DNA of 64,000 bases from Dyadobacter sp. LHD-138 (GCF_030929615.1 NZ_JAVFVU010000036.1:20592-84591), one strand, 5' to 3'. Shown: positions 36,000 through 45,583, counted from the first letter of the stretch. Notes: generated from the letters alone by a model not told the origin. Made by a program: numbers and translations.

Positions 36000-36872
36000 A
36001 TGTTTAAAAAACTGCTTCTGACTTTAATCTTTTTTCCATGTGTTTTTGTAAAAGCGCAGACCATCAAAGATTCACTGCTTATTGAAAACCATTACCGAAT
36101 CTTTTATTTCAATAAACCCCAGTCTGAAGTAACGGGAGCCAGTCTTATTTTCGCAATGCATGGGTCTGGCGGCGAGCCTCAGTCGCTTTTTGATAAAACT
36201 AAAAAACTGGAAGCACAGTCAGCAAAGGAAAACTTTATTCTGGTTTATCCGGCTGGCTACAAACGATACTGGAATGAGTGCCGGAAGGCTTCTACTGCGG
36301 CTGCCAATCAGGAAAATATTGACGAGCAAGCATTCTTTTCTCAAATGATAACGTATTTCAAAACGAAATATAAGATCAATGAGAAGCATGTTTTTGCGAC
36401 CGGTTTTTCGGGTGGCGGCCATATGACTTACAAACTGGGGCTTACGATGCCTAAAAAATTCAAAGCGATTTCAGCGATCGTGGCCAACATGCCAGCACCC
36501 GACAATATGGACTGCGGCGAAGCAAAAATACCAATCGCGACACAGATCATCAATGGAACTGCCGATGAGACCAATCCCTACAACGGCGGAGAAGTGAGGA
36601 CGCCGGGCGTTACTTTGGGTAAAGTACGGGCAACCGAACAATCGTTTCAATACTGGGCTACGCTGGACGGATATAAGGGAAATCCTGTCAAAACCATTTT
36701 GCCTGATGCGGATACCAGCAATAATATCACGGTGGAAAGTTATTCCTACCGAAAAAAAAACAAACCGGAGGTAACACTGTTGAAAGTTATCAACGGAAAG
36801 CATCAGTTTTTAACAGATATTGACGTTTTTGAAGAATCCTGGAAGTTTTTCAAAAGACAGATTAATGACTAG
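36000..36872 (+). CDS. Secreted alpha/beta hydrolase, polyhydroxybutyrate depolymerase/LpqC-like esterase
   Basis: A 290-residue protein read from ATG 36000, which starts a signal peptide (MFKKLLLTLIFFPCVFVKAQ); the frame extends to an upstream TTG. It has the oxyanion motif FAMHGSGGEPQ, VYPAGYKRYWNECR, the nucleophile motif FATGFSGGGHMTY and a C-terminal His in VINGKHQF. This is the pattern of the PHB depolymerase/feruloyl esterase group. It likely hydrolyses ester bonds of polymer or plant-derived material in the periplasm or outside. It is a single gene followed by a strong hairpin. Confidence 0.85.
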   Translation: MFKKLLLTLIFFPCVFVKAQTIKDSLLIENHYRIFYFNKPQSEVTGASLIFAMHGSGGEPQSLFDKTKKLEAQSAKENFILVYPAGYKRYWNECRKASTAAANQENIDEQAFFSQMITYFKTKYKINEKHVFATGFSGGGHMTYKLGLTMPKKFKAISAIVANMPAPDNMDCGEAKIPIATQIINGTADETNPYNGGEVRTPGVTLGKVRATEQSFQYWATLDGYKGNPVKTILPDADTSNNITVESYSYRKKNKPEVTLLKVINGKHQFLTDIDVFEESWKFFKRQIND

Positions 36873-36905
36873 GATTCAGGATTTTGTTAAGGAGCAAAGT
36901 ACATG

Positions 36906-36946
36906 CAATATCAATCTGGTGGTTTAAGCCAGATTGATATTGTTGT
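36906..36946. terminator. Hairpin between convergent genes
   Basis: caatatcaatctgg at 36906-36919 and ccagattgatattg at 36929-36942 are a perfect 14-bp stem with a 9-nt loop and a T-rich 3' flank, between the esterase and the large phosphatase gene. Confidence 0.82.
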
Positions 36947-36988
36947 TTGTTAGGCCTTTTTACAGTGCATACGGATAAATCAGCGTCA

Positions 36989-39900
36989 TTATTTTTTTAT
37001 GATCTTGTAATGCGTAACCTTATCCCTGTCCTGGCTGGACAAAATAAATACACCTGCTGAAAAATCTGACAGGTCCAGTTCGTTAAGACTTCCCGGGACG
37101 GACAAATACCGGACAACGACGCCCCTGGCATCCGTCATCCGGATCGTTTCATAGACCAATGGATTGCTAAAATAGACTTTGCCATCCGTTGGGTTGGGGT
37201 AGAGAATGTGTAAAGGTTCAGTGGTTTGCAACGCTTCTGCTGCGGCAATACGGGCCGGAGCCGTCAGTGCATCCTGACTTAAAACCACTTCCATGTCGAA
37301 TTGAACATCTGAACTGGTTAAACTATTCTGATGCAGTTCAACCGCGACCGTGTTGGTTGCGTTAAAAGGCTCTTTACGAAAATAATTGCCATCGTTGGGG
37401 ATCACAACGGTTAGCCAGGCATATTCGGGGGAGCCATTGGAAAAAGTTGCTTCGGTTATTGTTCCCGTCGGCATATTCGGGTCCCGGGGTAATAACTCTT
37501 TCCCGTTTACATAGATGATTACACCGTCGTCCCGCTTGTAGTTAATGATAATGGATTTGTAAATAGCATTGGAAAGATCGGGCGCTGCGAATGTTTTTCG
37601 GAAATAGTAGGTAGTCCAACGGTTTGCACAAGGCGTTGTAATGCAACCCGGAATCAGGTGTGCTTCATTGGCATTGACCTGGTAACAGGCCAGTTCGGCG
37701 GCACATGCCGGAATTGTCCAGCGCTCAAAATCTTCGCCATTGGGTGAGTAACCGAAGGATGCAGTTCCCTGCGGCCAGTTCGCAAACGTGTTATAATAAT
37801 CTATGATTTTATTGCTGCCTTTCCAGCTTAATACCTCGGTGACGCCGCCGGAGACATTGGTATAATCAACGGGTTTTATACCCGTTGCCAGATATTTCCA
37901 TTGATCGCCGGATGAAATAAGCATGAGCGAACCCCGCGGGTTAAGGCCGTATCCTTGCCCCCCGATACCGCCGCCACCTGCCAGTCTGCCTACGACAAAC
38001 TCACCATAATGGGTGTCTGACAACAGATAATGAAAATGCAGTGGAAAATCCCCGATGTAACGGTTCTTGAAATGGTTTAGTGATGCCTGCGCAGGCGTGA
38101 TGTCCGAGCTTTTATCATAGATCCAGATCCCGTCCTTGTTATAGGCCGTTGCTCCCTGCAAGGTGTTGTGTTTCCCTGCCTTGGGATCCAGGTTATAGGC
38201 CGTGTTAATGCTGTTGATTTTATAGAATTTTAAATAATCGCGATAGACCAGATCTTCGGCACTTGCTCCCCAGAACAAACTGGCCAGGTCCTCCTGTTTA
38301 TAATAATGCCGGATCGTGACCTGCTGTGTTCCGCTGAGTTCAGTCGTGGGTTTAACTGACCAATATCGGTTCATGATACGCCAGTTGGAACTGAACGACC
38401 TTGTTCTGTCGGCCCGTACATAATTATCCGGATAAAAAGCCCCGATATTGGTCCGGCCGGCCGCACCACTTAACCGGACTTCAAAATTGGATACACCAAC
38501 TTTTCCAATGTTGATATCGTGTTTGGCGATGGACAACAGCAGGTTGGCGTTATTGTCCGTGTAATGCGTAAAACTTGTGTTCTGATTGAGGGCCTCCGTA
38601 CATTCGCAGGTGGCAATCCGGGTGGTACTATCGGTCCGGGGAACAGTGAAATTGTCCAGATCCTTATAAATGACAAACTGGTCGAGCACCTGTTTATTGG
38701 CCCCGATGAATTTTGCAGTGAGACGTTTGTTTTCAACCTCAATATGCATGGACCCGCCCATGAAAATGGCAGATTGCATGATTTTGCTGATGAGCGATGG
38801 ATTTTGTAAAAGTTGGCTTGCAGTACCTTCATTAGGTCTCCCGCCACCGCCGTTTACAACATAAACAATGCCCTCATTTTGGGTGGCTGCGCTGGTTTTG
38901 TAATAAAAGCAGGAATTGGCTGTGCCATCGTATTTTCCGCTTCCCTGCGCATTACTGCCGATCGAAGGATTGTGCGTTGTCGAATTAAAGGAAGCGGATG
39001 TTTGCGAATGGCCCCGCATTAAGCGGGAACGTTGATAATCATGACTATGACCGCTCAAAACAAGATCGACCTTGTTGGAATCAAGCAGGGGAATCAGATT
39101 CTGGCGTGTCGCCGTTAATTCATCTTCAGTGTCGGAATTGTGCGAGCCGCCGCTGTATGGAGGCATGTGCGTAAACACGATCACCCAGTTGATATCAGGG
39201 TTTGCATTGGTTTTTGCAAGATCCCTTTTCAGCCATTTGTACTGTTCACCGCTTGTGGTCAGTATCTTGATAGGGGTGTCACCCGATTTTTCGTATCCAT
39301 AGGTATCCAGACTTATGAAATGGATATTACCATAGTTAAAGGAATAATAGGCTTCTGTACCGGAAGGTTCTCCACCTCCTTCGCCGTTTTTGAAGTTGTC
39401 AACGACCGAGTAATAATGAACATTTTTTGTGAAGCGGTTAACTTCCCGCTGAGGAACGGTTGAGGCTCCGTCATAGTAATCATGATTACCGGGTGTTGCA
39501 TAAAACGGTGTCTGCCGGAATATCCAGTCATAACGTCCTCTGCCCTTGTCGAAAATATGATCCTGATACTGGTCTTCGGTTCCCTGTTCATAGGCATTGT
39601 CACCCAGCCATAACCAAAGATCCATCGGGCCGGTTTTGTTCGCGGTCATGAAATTCTGAAACGATGCAATGGTGCTGTCCTGTCTGTTGTTGAAATTCGT
39701 TTTTGGCAATGCCCCGAAGTCGCCGAGTACCCACATCTGTATTTTTTTCTTTGAACCGGGTGGGGGAGGAGTCCGGAAAACGTGGTTAACGGATTTCTCT
39801 AAAATGAGCGTCTGTTCAGCGGGATTAGAATTATTAAACGCGGTTCCGATGTAGTAGTTGTAAAGCCGGTCTGTCGCCAGGTCGGTCAGGACAATCTTAT

Positions 39901-40159
39901 GTTCCGTGGAAGCTGTTGTTTCGTCCACGATTCTGCCTCCGTTACTTAGGCCTTCAAATTCTTCTGCGTAGACAACACGCCCCAGTGTAGGCAGATCTGT
40001 CCGCCAGCGTATCGTCACAAACGCACGTGTAAAGTTTTCATTTTGCTTAATAGCATAGGCCATTTGCAAGTATGGCCCGCGCACAACGACAGGTGTCTGA
40101 CTAAGCACTTCCAGTGAAGACAGCAGACAATACAGCAGAACGAGTATAGCTTGTCTCAT
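36989..40159 (-). CDS. Large secreted purple-acid-phosphatase-like protein with T9SS sorting domain
   Basis: A 1056-residue paralogue of the protein at 28002. It begins with a signal peptide and the same VVVRGPYLQ / FVTIRWRTDLPTLGRV fibronectin-like domain, then a metallophosphoesterase domain (WVLGDFG, LGDNAYEQGTEDQYQ, ATPGNHDYYDG, FTHMPPYSGGSHNSD, LSGHSHDYQRSR). Residues about 530-960 are extra beta-rich domains, including a cysteine-containing stretch and a jelly-roll-like segment with YKRDDGVIIYVNGKEL. The last 80 residues are a T9SS sorting domain (LHILYPNPTDGKVYF to THYKIIKK). It is divergent from the collagen-like lipoprotein gene. Confidence 0.92.
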   Translation of the reverse strand: MRQAILVLLYCLLSSLEVLSQTPVVVRGPYLQMAYAIKQNENFTRAFVTIRWRTDLPTLGRVVYAEEFEGLSNGGRIVDETTASTEHKIVLTDLATDRLYNYYIGTAFNNSNPAEQTLILEKSVNHVFRTPPPPGSKKKIQMWVLGDFGALPKTNFNNRQDSTIASFQNFMTANKTGPMDLWLWLGDNAYEQGTEDQYQDHIFDKGRGRYDWIFRQTPFYATPGNHDYYDGASTVPQREVNRFTKNVHYYSVVDNFKNGEGGGEPSGTEAYYSFNYGNIHFISLDTYGYEKSGDTPIKILTTSGEQYKWLKRDLAKTNANPDINWVIVFTHMPPYSGGSHNSDTEDELTATRQNLIPLLDSNKVDLVLSGHSHDYQRSRLMRGHSQTSASFNSTTHNPSIGSNAQGSGKYDGTANSCFYYKTSAATQNEGIVYVVNGGGGRPNEGTASQLLQNPSLISKIMQSAIFMGGSMHIEVENKRLTAKFIGANKQVLDQFVIYKDLDNFTVPRTDSTTRIATCECTEALNQNTSFTHYTDNNANLLLSIAKHDINIGKVGVSNFEVRLSGAAGRTNIGAFYPDNYVRADRTRSFSSNWRIMNRYWSVKPTTELSGTQQVTIRHYYKQEDLASLFWGASAEDLVYRDYLKFYKINSINTAYNLDPKAGKHNTLQGATAYNKDGIWIYDKSSDITPAQASLNHFKNRYIGDFPLHFHYLLSDTHYGEFVVGRLAGGGGIGGQGYGLNPRGSLMLISSGDQWKYLATGIKPVDYTNVSGGVTEVLSWKGSNKIIDYYNTFANWPQGTASFGYSPNGEDFERWTIPACAAELACYQVNANEAHLIPGCITTPCANRWTTYYFRKTFAAPDLSNAIYKSIIINYKRDDGVIIYVNGKELLPRDPNMPTGTITEATFSNGSPEYAWLTVVIPNDGNYFRKEPFNATNTVAVELHQNSLTSSDVQFDMEVVLSQDALTAPARIAAAEALQTTEPLHILYPNPTDGKVYFSNPLVYETIRMTDARGVVVRYLSVPGSLNELDLSDFSAGVFILSSQDRDKVTHYKIIKK

Positions 40160-40416
40160 AAGAAAAAGAGGTAAGGTGAGTGAGCATGGGTGCAGAAAAG
40201 TATTAGCTAAAAATTACTATTTTTTGTTTAAAAATCAAAATTTTATTTTATATATTTAATATATTATCACACTGCCAATCAGATCGTTAACTGCCTGAGG
40301 TGGTGCCGCTTTTTCGATAACCCCAACTGCAAATCAGTGCAATTGGAGGACGGGTAGACTTGGGTTATACCTGACGTAATCTGAAAACTATTATTACCGC
40401 CTTACCTCTTAATGTA

Positions 40417-40971
40417 ATGATCAAAACAATACGATTATTGAGCCGTAAAGGGCTCCTGGCCGTGGCACTGTTCACCTGCCTGATGGCTTGTAAAGGAGAA
40501 GATGGAGCTGTCGGTCCTGCGGGCCCTGCCGGCCCGCAAGGAACACAAGGTGTAGCTGGTTCGACGGCCAATCTGGTAATATCAGCCTGGACGAAGGTGG
40601 CGAGCACGGCTTGGGTAGCCAACCAGAATTCATCCTATTTTTTAGTGTCACTGGATGAAAAAACGATTACCCAGGCCAATCTTGATAAAGCGCTTGTCAT
40701 GGCCTATTATCGTAACACCGGAAGAGATAATGTTGTGTTTTCGCTTCCCACAGCAAACCAGGAGCTTGCTTTGGGTTTCTTCATGCAGGTCAGGGAAAGC
40801 AAGGGCACAATGAATTTTGATCTGACTTATGCCAAGCCACGTCTCGAACCAATTGATTTTGATCTGGAATTTCGCTGGGTTATTGTGCCGCCCGCGACAG
40901 GAGGCCGTTTGAAAAATACTGACTGGGCTAATTATTCGCTTGTAAAACAGGAATTGGGGCTTATCGATTAG
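40417..40971 (+). CDS. Lipoprotein with short collagen-like repeat
   Basis: A 184-residue lipoprotein with lipobox LMAC (Cys25). Directly after it come about seven Gly-x-y triplets (GEDGAVGPAGPAGPQGTQG), a short collagen-like stalk, then a beta-rich domain of roughly 135 residues (VISAWTKVASTAWVANQNSS). No family is recognised for the globular part. In other bacteria such stalks lift a domain off the outer membrane and may trimerise. The gene is divergent from the large phosphatase gene. Confidence 0.75.
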   Translation: MIKTIRLLSRKGLLAVALFTCLMACKGEDGAVGPAGPAGPQGTQGVAGSTANLVISAWTKVASTAWVANQNSSYFLVSLDEKTITQANLDKALVMAYYRNTGRDNVVFSLPTANQELALGFFMQVRESKGTMNFDLTYAKPRLEPIDFDLEFRWVIVPPATGGRLKNTDWANYSLVKQELGLID

Positions 40972-41230
40972 ATACTTACTATCTACCATATACGTGTAAC
41001 CGTTCGGGCAAATACGTCAGAAGATCAATATCGGTTTTCTTCGGCATGGTCACGGCTATCGGGTTGTGTTATGCCAGGGAAATCAATGAAGTGGTTTAAA
41101 TTTATTTGTGGTAAATTAATATAGGTTACGCGAATTACATTGTAAGACAGTTTTGCCGTCGGCAATCGACCAAAATTTCATTCCTTGCCTTCATATGGTA
41201 GTTGATGGGGCTACATCATCAGCCCGCAAA

Positions 41231-41440
41231 AATCCCAGAGGGATGACATTATTGTAGCATTTAAATGTCAGACGATTCCATCAAACCCCGTTGGGGTGGC
41301 CGATTGGTTGCAATTAGCCGTGGAATAAGAATTCTTGACGGCGTTGTACATTCGATTTCTGAAATGGTTATGTCACCCTTTCAGGGCTATGACCTGAATG
41401 TTTATCCGCATTTTCTACAATAATATCATCCCTTCGGATT
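41231..41440. repeat. REP/MITE-like palindrome cluster (gene-free stretch 40972-41481)
   Basis: Arms 41231-41257 and 41415-41440 are inverse complements with one indel and few mismatches; each joins an outer palindrome (ATCCC-AGA-GGGAT in the left arm) to an inner stretch ending attattgtag. Between them lie ACCCC-GTT-GGGGT (41285-41297) and CCCT-TTC-AGGG (41376-41386). Here the palindrome is outside and the unique arm inside, the reverse of the 14.8 and 27.7 kb clusters. I see no gene in the rest of the stretch. Confidence 0.72.
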
Positions 41441-41481
41441 ATCTCTAAGTTTAAACAACTTCAATGACTTATCGTGGTTAC

Positions 41482-43797
41482 TCAAAATTCCAGTCTGTAA
41501 TTTAAAATCGGCAATAAACCGGTTTGGGTAATTAATTTGACACGGTCATTTTTTAACTCATAATAGCGGTTGAACGCGTTTAGCCGGTTCGTCACATTCT
41601 GGATATCCAGCGACAGGGTGGAAGAGGTACGTTTTCTGTTTTTGGTATAACTCACCCGCAGGTCGGTACGGAAATAGGTTGGCAGCTGTTCGGAATAACT
41701 TTTTGACCAGTCGTAAACCGTTTTTCTGTCTTTCCGTGATTGTTCAAGGTCGATTGGCGTCGTACGGTTTCCTCCGGCGGCAAGCAGCTTGATATTCGCT
41801 GCGAAAATGTTGGTTTTGTTTTTCCCGACTTTCCACTCTTTTCCTGCCAAAACATTTTGTACAAATTTTCCGTTGAAACGGCTGTCGCGCTCAATACCGT
41901 CGCGTCCGGTATATTTCGATTGGTAAAGAGAGGTCGTGCTCATGAAATAAATACCATTGGTAAGCGATTTCTCAACCGTCAGTTCAAGGCCATAACTGCG
42001 TCCTTTGCCGTCACTTGTTAAGGTATCCGTTACAAAACCACTGATTTCATTGAGTTGCGAATTATGGAGCAGAAAGGGCGTGGTGGTATTGGCCGGGCCT
42101 ATGGGAATATTGTAATGATGCTGATAATACACTTCCGACAGCACCCGCCAGCTCGCCGAAGGCCGGAATTCATAACCTGCCACGGCGTGCGCCGATTTCA
42201 TCAGTTTCAGGTTTTTGTTTAATTCATCGGTCCGGTTGTCGCCGATGTTTACCTGTGCGAAATAAGTGGAAATTGATTCGGTTTTACTGTGTAAACCGGC
42301 CCCCAGGCTAAATGTATGTTTTGGTGCGGCGGCCCATTTTAACCCCAGCCGGGGTTCAATGGAACTTTGGTCATTCAGCGCCAGCAGCATCGCGTGAATA
42401 CCTGCGTTTAGGGTTAATGTAGAGGTGAGACGATGTTTCCACTGTCCGTATGCCTGAAATAATTCCGTACTTCCCTCCTGATTTACCTTAACCACATAGG
42501 GGCCGTCTTCATCGTCTTTGTCGAAAAGGTTGAAATTGTAATGATTCACAATAACACCCAGCCGGAATGTATTTCTGGCGTTCATTTTATAGTTGTACAA
42601 CAATGAGATCCGAAGCGCCTGGTTGATGAAATCCTGCTGGTAATTGGTTTGTCTGATTTTATCGTAAAAATCGTCGCTTTGTTTGGTCGCCGAGTAAGAT
42701 ATGGTATTTTCGAAATAAGATTTATTGTTAATAAAACGCAGGTAATTGACACCGACAACACCGCGGTTGGACTGAAATTTTTCTTTAAGATCTTCATTAT
42801 CTGCTGATGAAGTACTCAATCCGCCCAAACCCCAGACCGAAACCACGGCTCTGTCGCCATAAGGAATGTATACTTTGAAAGCGCCATCCTGAAACGTATT
42901 GGAAAAATCGCCCTGGATGTTCAGCCCGATTTTATTAAGTACAGCCAGGGTGGAGTAGCGATAATTAGCAAGATAAGAAGCACCACATTTGGGCCCGATG
43001 GGTCCTTCGGCTGCAAAATCGAGTCCGAGAACACCAGCCTGCATTGCGTACTCACGTTTTTCATTATTCCCTTTTCTGAGTTTCAGGTCAAAAACGCCCG
43101 ATGTTGCGTTACCATATTCGGCTGGAAATGCGCCCGTCAGAAAATCGGAGTTTCCCAGGACGTTCGCGCTTAACGCGCTGATGCCGCCGCCGCTGGACCC
43201 TTCCTGTGCAAAGTGGTTGGGGTTAGGGATTTCTACGCCTTCCATGCGCCATAACATGCCTTTGGGGCTGTTTCCTCTCACAATGATCTGGTTGTTTCCG
43301 TCATCATTGGTGGCCACGCCCGCAAAGGACAACGCCATGCGTGCGGGATCATTGACAGCCGCGGCAAATCGTTTGGTTTGGTCTACCGTGAAAGAACGGC
43401 CGCTGACGCTAACCATGTCATTGAGCGGTGCTCCGTTTTCTTTTTGTGCTTTAATCACCACTTCGTCCAGGGCCTTGAAAGACTCGGAAAGTTTTATCGT
43501 CAGTTCAACCTCTTTTCCCGACCCAACGGTGATTTCCTGCAAAAACGCATGGTCGTAACCTACGCTCGTAATCTTAAAAGAGTGACGGCCGACAGGGACA
43601 TTTTCGATCCTGAAATACCCTTCTGTATCTGTCGTGTTGCCAATAACAGGGTTCAGGGAAGTGATTACCACGTTGGCGCCAATGACGGGTTGCTGAGATT
43701 CGGTATCGGTTACGCGTCCCTTCACGACCTGGACGGGTTGCGCTTGTGCGATGACGGAATATAGTCCGGCGAGCAGTGTAAAGAAGTATTTTTTCAT
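41482..43797 (-). CDS. TonB-dependent receptor, TetR-locus
   Basis: A 771-residue outer-membrane receptor read from ATG 43797, which gives a signal peptide (MKKYFFTLLAGLYSVIAQAQ). A carboxypeptidase-regulatory-like domain follows (VVKGRVTDTESQQPVIGANV, TDTEGYFRIENV), then a plug-like region (GNNQIIVRGNSPKGMLWRME) and a long barrel ending LPILNYRLEF with a terminal Phe. The plug and barrel resemble the receptor group often annotated as outer-membrane receptors without SusD. An operator at 43889 shared with the divergent TetR gene suggests control by that regulator. The ligand is unknown. Confidence 0.88.
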   Translation of the reverse strand: MKKYFFTLLAGLYSVIAQAQPVQVVKGRVTDTESQQPVIGANVVITSLNPVIGNTTDTEGYFRIENVPVGRHSFKITSVGYDHAFLQEITVGSGKEVELTIKLSESFKALDEVVIKAQKENGAPLNDMVSVSGRSFTVDQTKRFAAAVNDPARMALSFAGVATNDDGNNQIIVRGNSPKGMLWRMEGVEIPNPNHFAQEGSSGGGISALSANVLGNSDFLTGAFPAEYGNATSGVFDLKLRKGNNEKREYAMQAGVLGLDFAAEGPIGPKCGASYLANYRYSTLAVLNKIGLNIQGDFSNTFQDGAFKVYIPYGDRAVVSVWGLGGLSTSSADNEDLKEKFQSNRGVVGVNYLRFINNKSYFENTISYSATKQSDDFYDKIRQTNYQQDFINQALRISLLYNYKMNARNTFRLGVIVNHYNFNLFDKDDEDGPYVVKVNQEGSTELFQAYGQWKHRLTSTLTLNAGIHAMLLALNDQSSIEPRLGLKWAAAPKHTFSLGAGLHSKTESISTYFAQVNIGDNRTDELNKNLKLMKSAHAVAGYEFRPSASWRVLSEVYYQHHYNIPIGPANTTTPFLLHNSQLNEISGFVTDTLTSDGKGRSYGLELTVEKSLTNGIYFMSTTSLYQSKYTGRDGIERDSRFNGKFVQNVLAGKEWKVGKNKTNIFAANIKLLAAGGNRTTPIDLEQSRKDRKTVYDWSKSYSEQLPTYFRTDLRVSYTKNRKRTSSTLSLDIQNVTNRLNAFNRYYELKNDRVKLITQTGLLPILNYRLEF

Positions 43798-43888
43798 AGC
43801 TAATTTGTTTACATCCCTGACAACTTCGCTTTGTTTTACCCTAAATCTGACCGAAACATTTTTGTATAGAAAATATTTTTCCAATAGA

Positions 43889-43922
43889 ATGTCTCATATC
43901 TGAGAAATATGACATAATTTTG
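43889..43922 (+). promoter_or_regulatory. TetR operator copy 1 with overlapping promoter element
   Basis: atgtctcatatctgagaaat at 43889-43908 contains TCTCA-TATC-TGAGA, a dyad with 5-bp arms. TAATTTTG at 43915-43922 fits TAnnTTTG and would place the dyad between the -33 and -7 elements of the TetR gene. The site also lies 92 nt upstream of the divergent receptor start. A 19-of-20 match recurs at 44512. Confidence 0.65.
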
Positions 43923-43932
43923 TTTGAAAAAT

Positions 43933-44496
43933 ATGGCGGTGATGAAGGACACAAAACAAAAGATTACGGACGCGGCAATAGCGATTTTTAACGAAGATTT
44001 TTCGGCGCCTTTGGAAACAGTTGCGGAGAAGGCTGAGGTGACCCGGAGAACCTTGCACCGGTATTTTAAAGACCGGAATGATCTTTTGGCGGCTTGTCAT
44101 CATACCATGCAGGAAAGTTGCAGAAGCAGCATTGGTGCCGTTTATGCTACTTACACCGAGCCGCTGGAAAGATTTGAACACATGCTTTATGCCGCGATCG
44201 ATTGTGGTGTCAAGTTTTCTTTTTTGCATAAACTGCATAATAACGAACATCATAACCATTCCGAAGTGGATAAAAACTGCTCTGATTATGACAGGACTTT
44301 TAACAAGTTCAAAAGCACCATCGAAGACCTTCAAAACAAAGGTTTAATCACAGGCGGGTTGACTGCCGAATGGATTGAAATGTTATGTACCGGGATTGTT
44401 ACGGCGGCTATTAATGCGGAAAAAGCAGGGAATGTAGCCCGGATCAACATTAAAAAGTTCGCATGGTATTCGTTAAGTAAAGGAGTTTTAGTTTAA
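43933..44496 (+). CDS. TetR-family transcriptional regulator
   Basis: A 187-residue regulator read from ATG 43933; ATG 43942 is equally possible given the very close promoter candidate, while a TTG at 43924 is unlikely. The N-terminal helix-turn-helix is typical of TetR (KQKITDAAIAIFNEDFSAPL, VAEKAEVTRRTLHRYFKDRN). The C-terminal ligand domain has a His-rich patch (LHKLHNNEHHNHSEVDKN), which could bind metal but is not a known motif. It probably represses itself, the divergent receptor and the downstream flavoprotein through the paired operators. Confidence 0.88.
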   Translation: MAVMKDTKQKITDAAIAIFNEDFSAPLETVAEKAEVTRRTLHRYFKDRNDLLAACHHTMQESCRSSIGAVYATYTEPLERFEHMLYAAIDCGVKFSFLHKLHNNEHHNHSEVDKNCSDYDRTFNKFKSTIEDLQNKGLITGGLTAEWIEMLCTGIVTAAINAEKAGNVARINIKKFAWYSLSKGVLV

Positions 44497-44511
44497 AAAA
44501 TTTGCATATAA

Positions 44512-44531
44512 ATGTCTCATATTTGAGAAAT
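44512..44531 (+). promoter_or_regulatory. TetR operator copy 2
   Basis: atgtctcatatttgagaaat differs from the 43889 site at one of 20 positions. It lies in the 89-nt gap between the TetR gene and the flavoprotein gene, so the latter probably has its own regulated promoter. Confidence 0.65.
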
Positions 44532-44585
44532 TTTGATTAAAATAATGACAAAATGGATTTCGATAATTTTTACAGACAAGGCATA

Positions 44586-45494
44586 ATGGAAAACAGAGAT
44601 TTTGATGTGGTGATTATTGGAGGCAGCTATGCCGGGTTATCGGCTGCTATGGCTTTGGGCAGGGCCATCCGGAAAGTGTTGATTATTGATGCCGGTAAAC
44701 CCTGCAACAGACAAACGCCGCATTCACATAATTTTATCACACACGACGGAGCCAAACCAGCCGAAATATCGGCGCTGGCCAAAGCGCAGGTACTGGCTTA
44801 TCCGACTGTTCGTTTTGAAAACGACACGGTTGTCGATGTTACGGGGGCAAACAATGATTTTACGATTGTAACGGAACAAAAAGGAGCATTTACGGCAAAG
44901 AAAATCATTTTTGCCACGGGTGTCAGCGACATCATGCCGGCTATTCCCGGATTCTCGGAGAGCTGGGGAATTTCAGTCATTCATTGTCCTTATTGCCATG
45001 GATACGAATACAGCGGTCAGAACACGGGGATTTTTATGAATGGGGAAGGGGCACTGGAATTTGTCAAACTGATTGATAACTGGACGCAAAAATTAACGCT
45101 TTTTACGAATGGGAAAGCAGCTTTCAACAAAGAGATGTTCAGCAAGATTTCGAATCCGGATTTTAGAATTGTCGAGAAAGAAATAAAAGAATTATTGCAT
45201 GACAGAGGACATCTGAGCGAAGTTGTGTTCAAGGATGGAAGCAGAGAGGAGTTGGATGCAATGTATGCGAAACTGCCGTTTCAGCAGCATACGGATATTC
45301 CGGCCAGGATAGGATGTGAAATAAATGATGCAGGTTACATCAAGGTCGACGAGTTTGGCAAAACTTCCGTGGCGGGAATATTTGCTGCGGGTGATAATAC
45401 TTTGCGTTTACGGTCGGTGTCGTCGGCGGTGGCGACAGGAACCGTAGCAGGAGCATTTTTAAATCATGAAATGATCAGTGACCGGTATGTTTAA
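44586..45494 (+). CDS. Thioredoxin-reductase-like FAD/NAD(P) oxidoreductase
   Basis: A 302-residue protein read from ATG 44586, where family similarity begins (FDVVIIGGSYAGLSAAMALG); an ATG at 44553 would add 11 residues. It has the FAD-binding GGSYAG, the redox-active CPYC at 134-137 in VIHCPYCHGYEYSG, the ATG motif IFATGVSD and the C-terminal FAAGDNTLRLRSVSSAVATG. It resembles thioredoxin reductase but CPYC differs from the classical CATC, as in many accessory paralogues. It belongs to the TetR locus and may reduce a small thiol or electrophile. The real substrate is unknown. Confidence 0.88.
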   Translation: MENRDFDVVIIGGSYAGLSAAMALGRAIRKVLIIDAGKPCNRQTPHSHNFITHDGAKPAEISALAKAQVLAYPTVRFENDTVVDVTGANNDFTIVTEQKGAFTAKKIIFATGVSDIMPAIPGFSESWGISVIHCPYCHGYEYSGQNTGIFMNGEGALEFVKLIDNWTQKLTLFTNGKAAFNKEMFSKISNPDFRIVEKEIKELLHDRGHLSEVVFKDGSREELDAMYAKLPFQQHTDIPARIGCEINDAGYIKVDEFGKTSVAGIFAAGDNTLRLRSVSSAVATGTVAGAFLNHEMISDRYV

Positions 45495-45546
45495 GGATAA
45501 CTGGTTTTGGGTATTTGAAAAGGGAGGAGTCAAATTTTGAGGGGGT

Positions 45547-45577
45547 GAGGAGTCAACTTTCCAAAAGTTGACTCCTC
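45547..45577. terminator. Bidirectional hairpin terminator
   Basis: gaggagtcaacttt (45547-45560) pairs perfectly with aaagttgactcctc (45564-45577), between convergent flavoprotein and isomerase-like genes. A partial extra copy of ggaggagtcaa lies just before at about 45523. Confidence 0.85.
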
Positions 45578-45583
45578 TAAAAC

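Noticed and set aside
14786..41440. CRISPR array from the spaced palindromes
   Set aside because: Units are few, inverted and irregularly spaced, with no constant spacer length and no cas genes.
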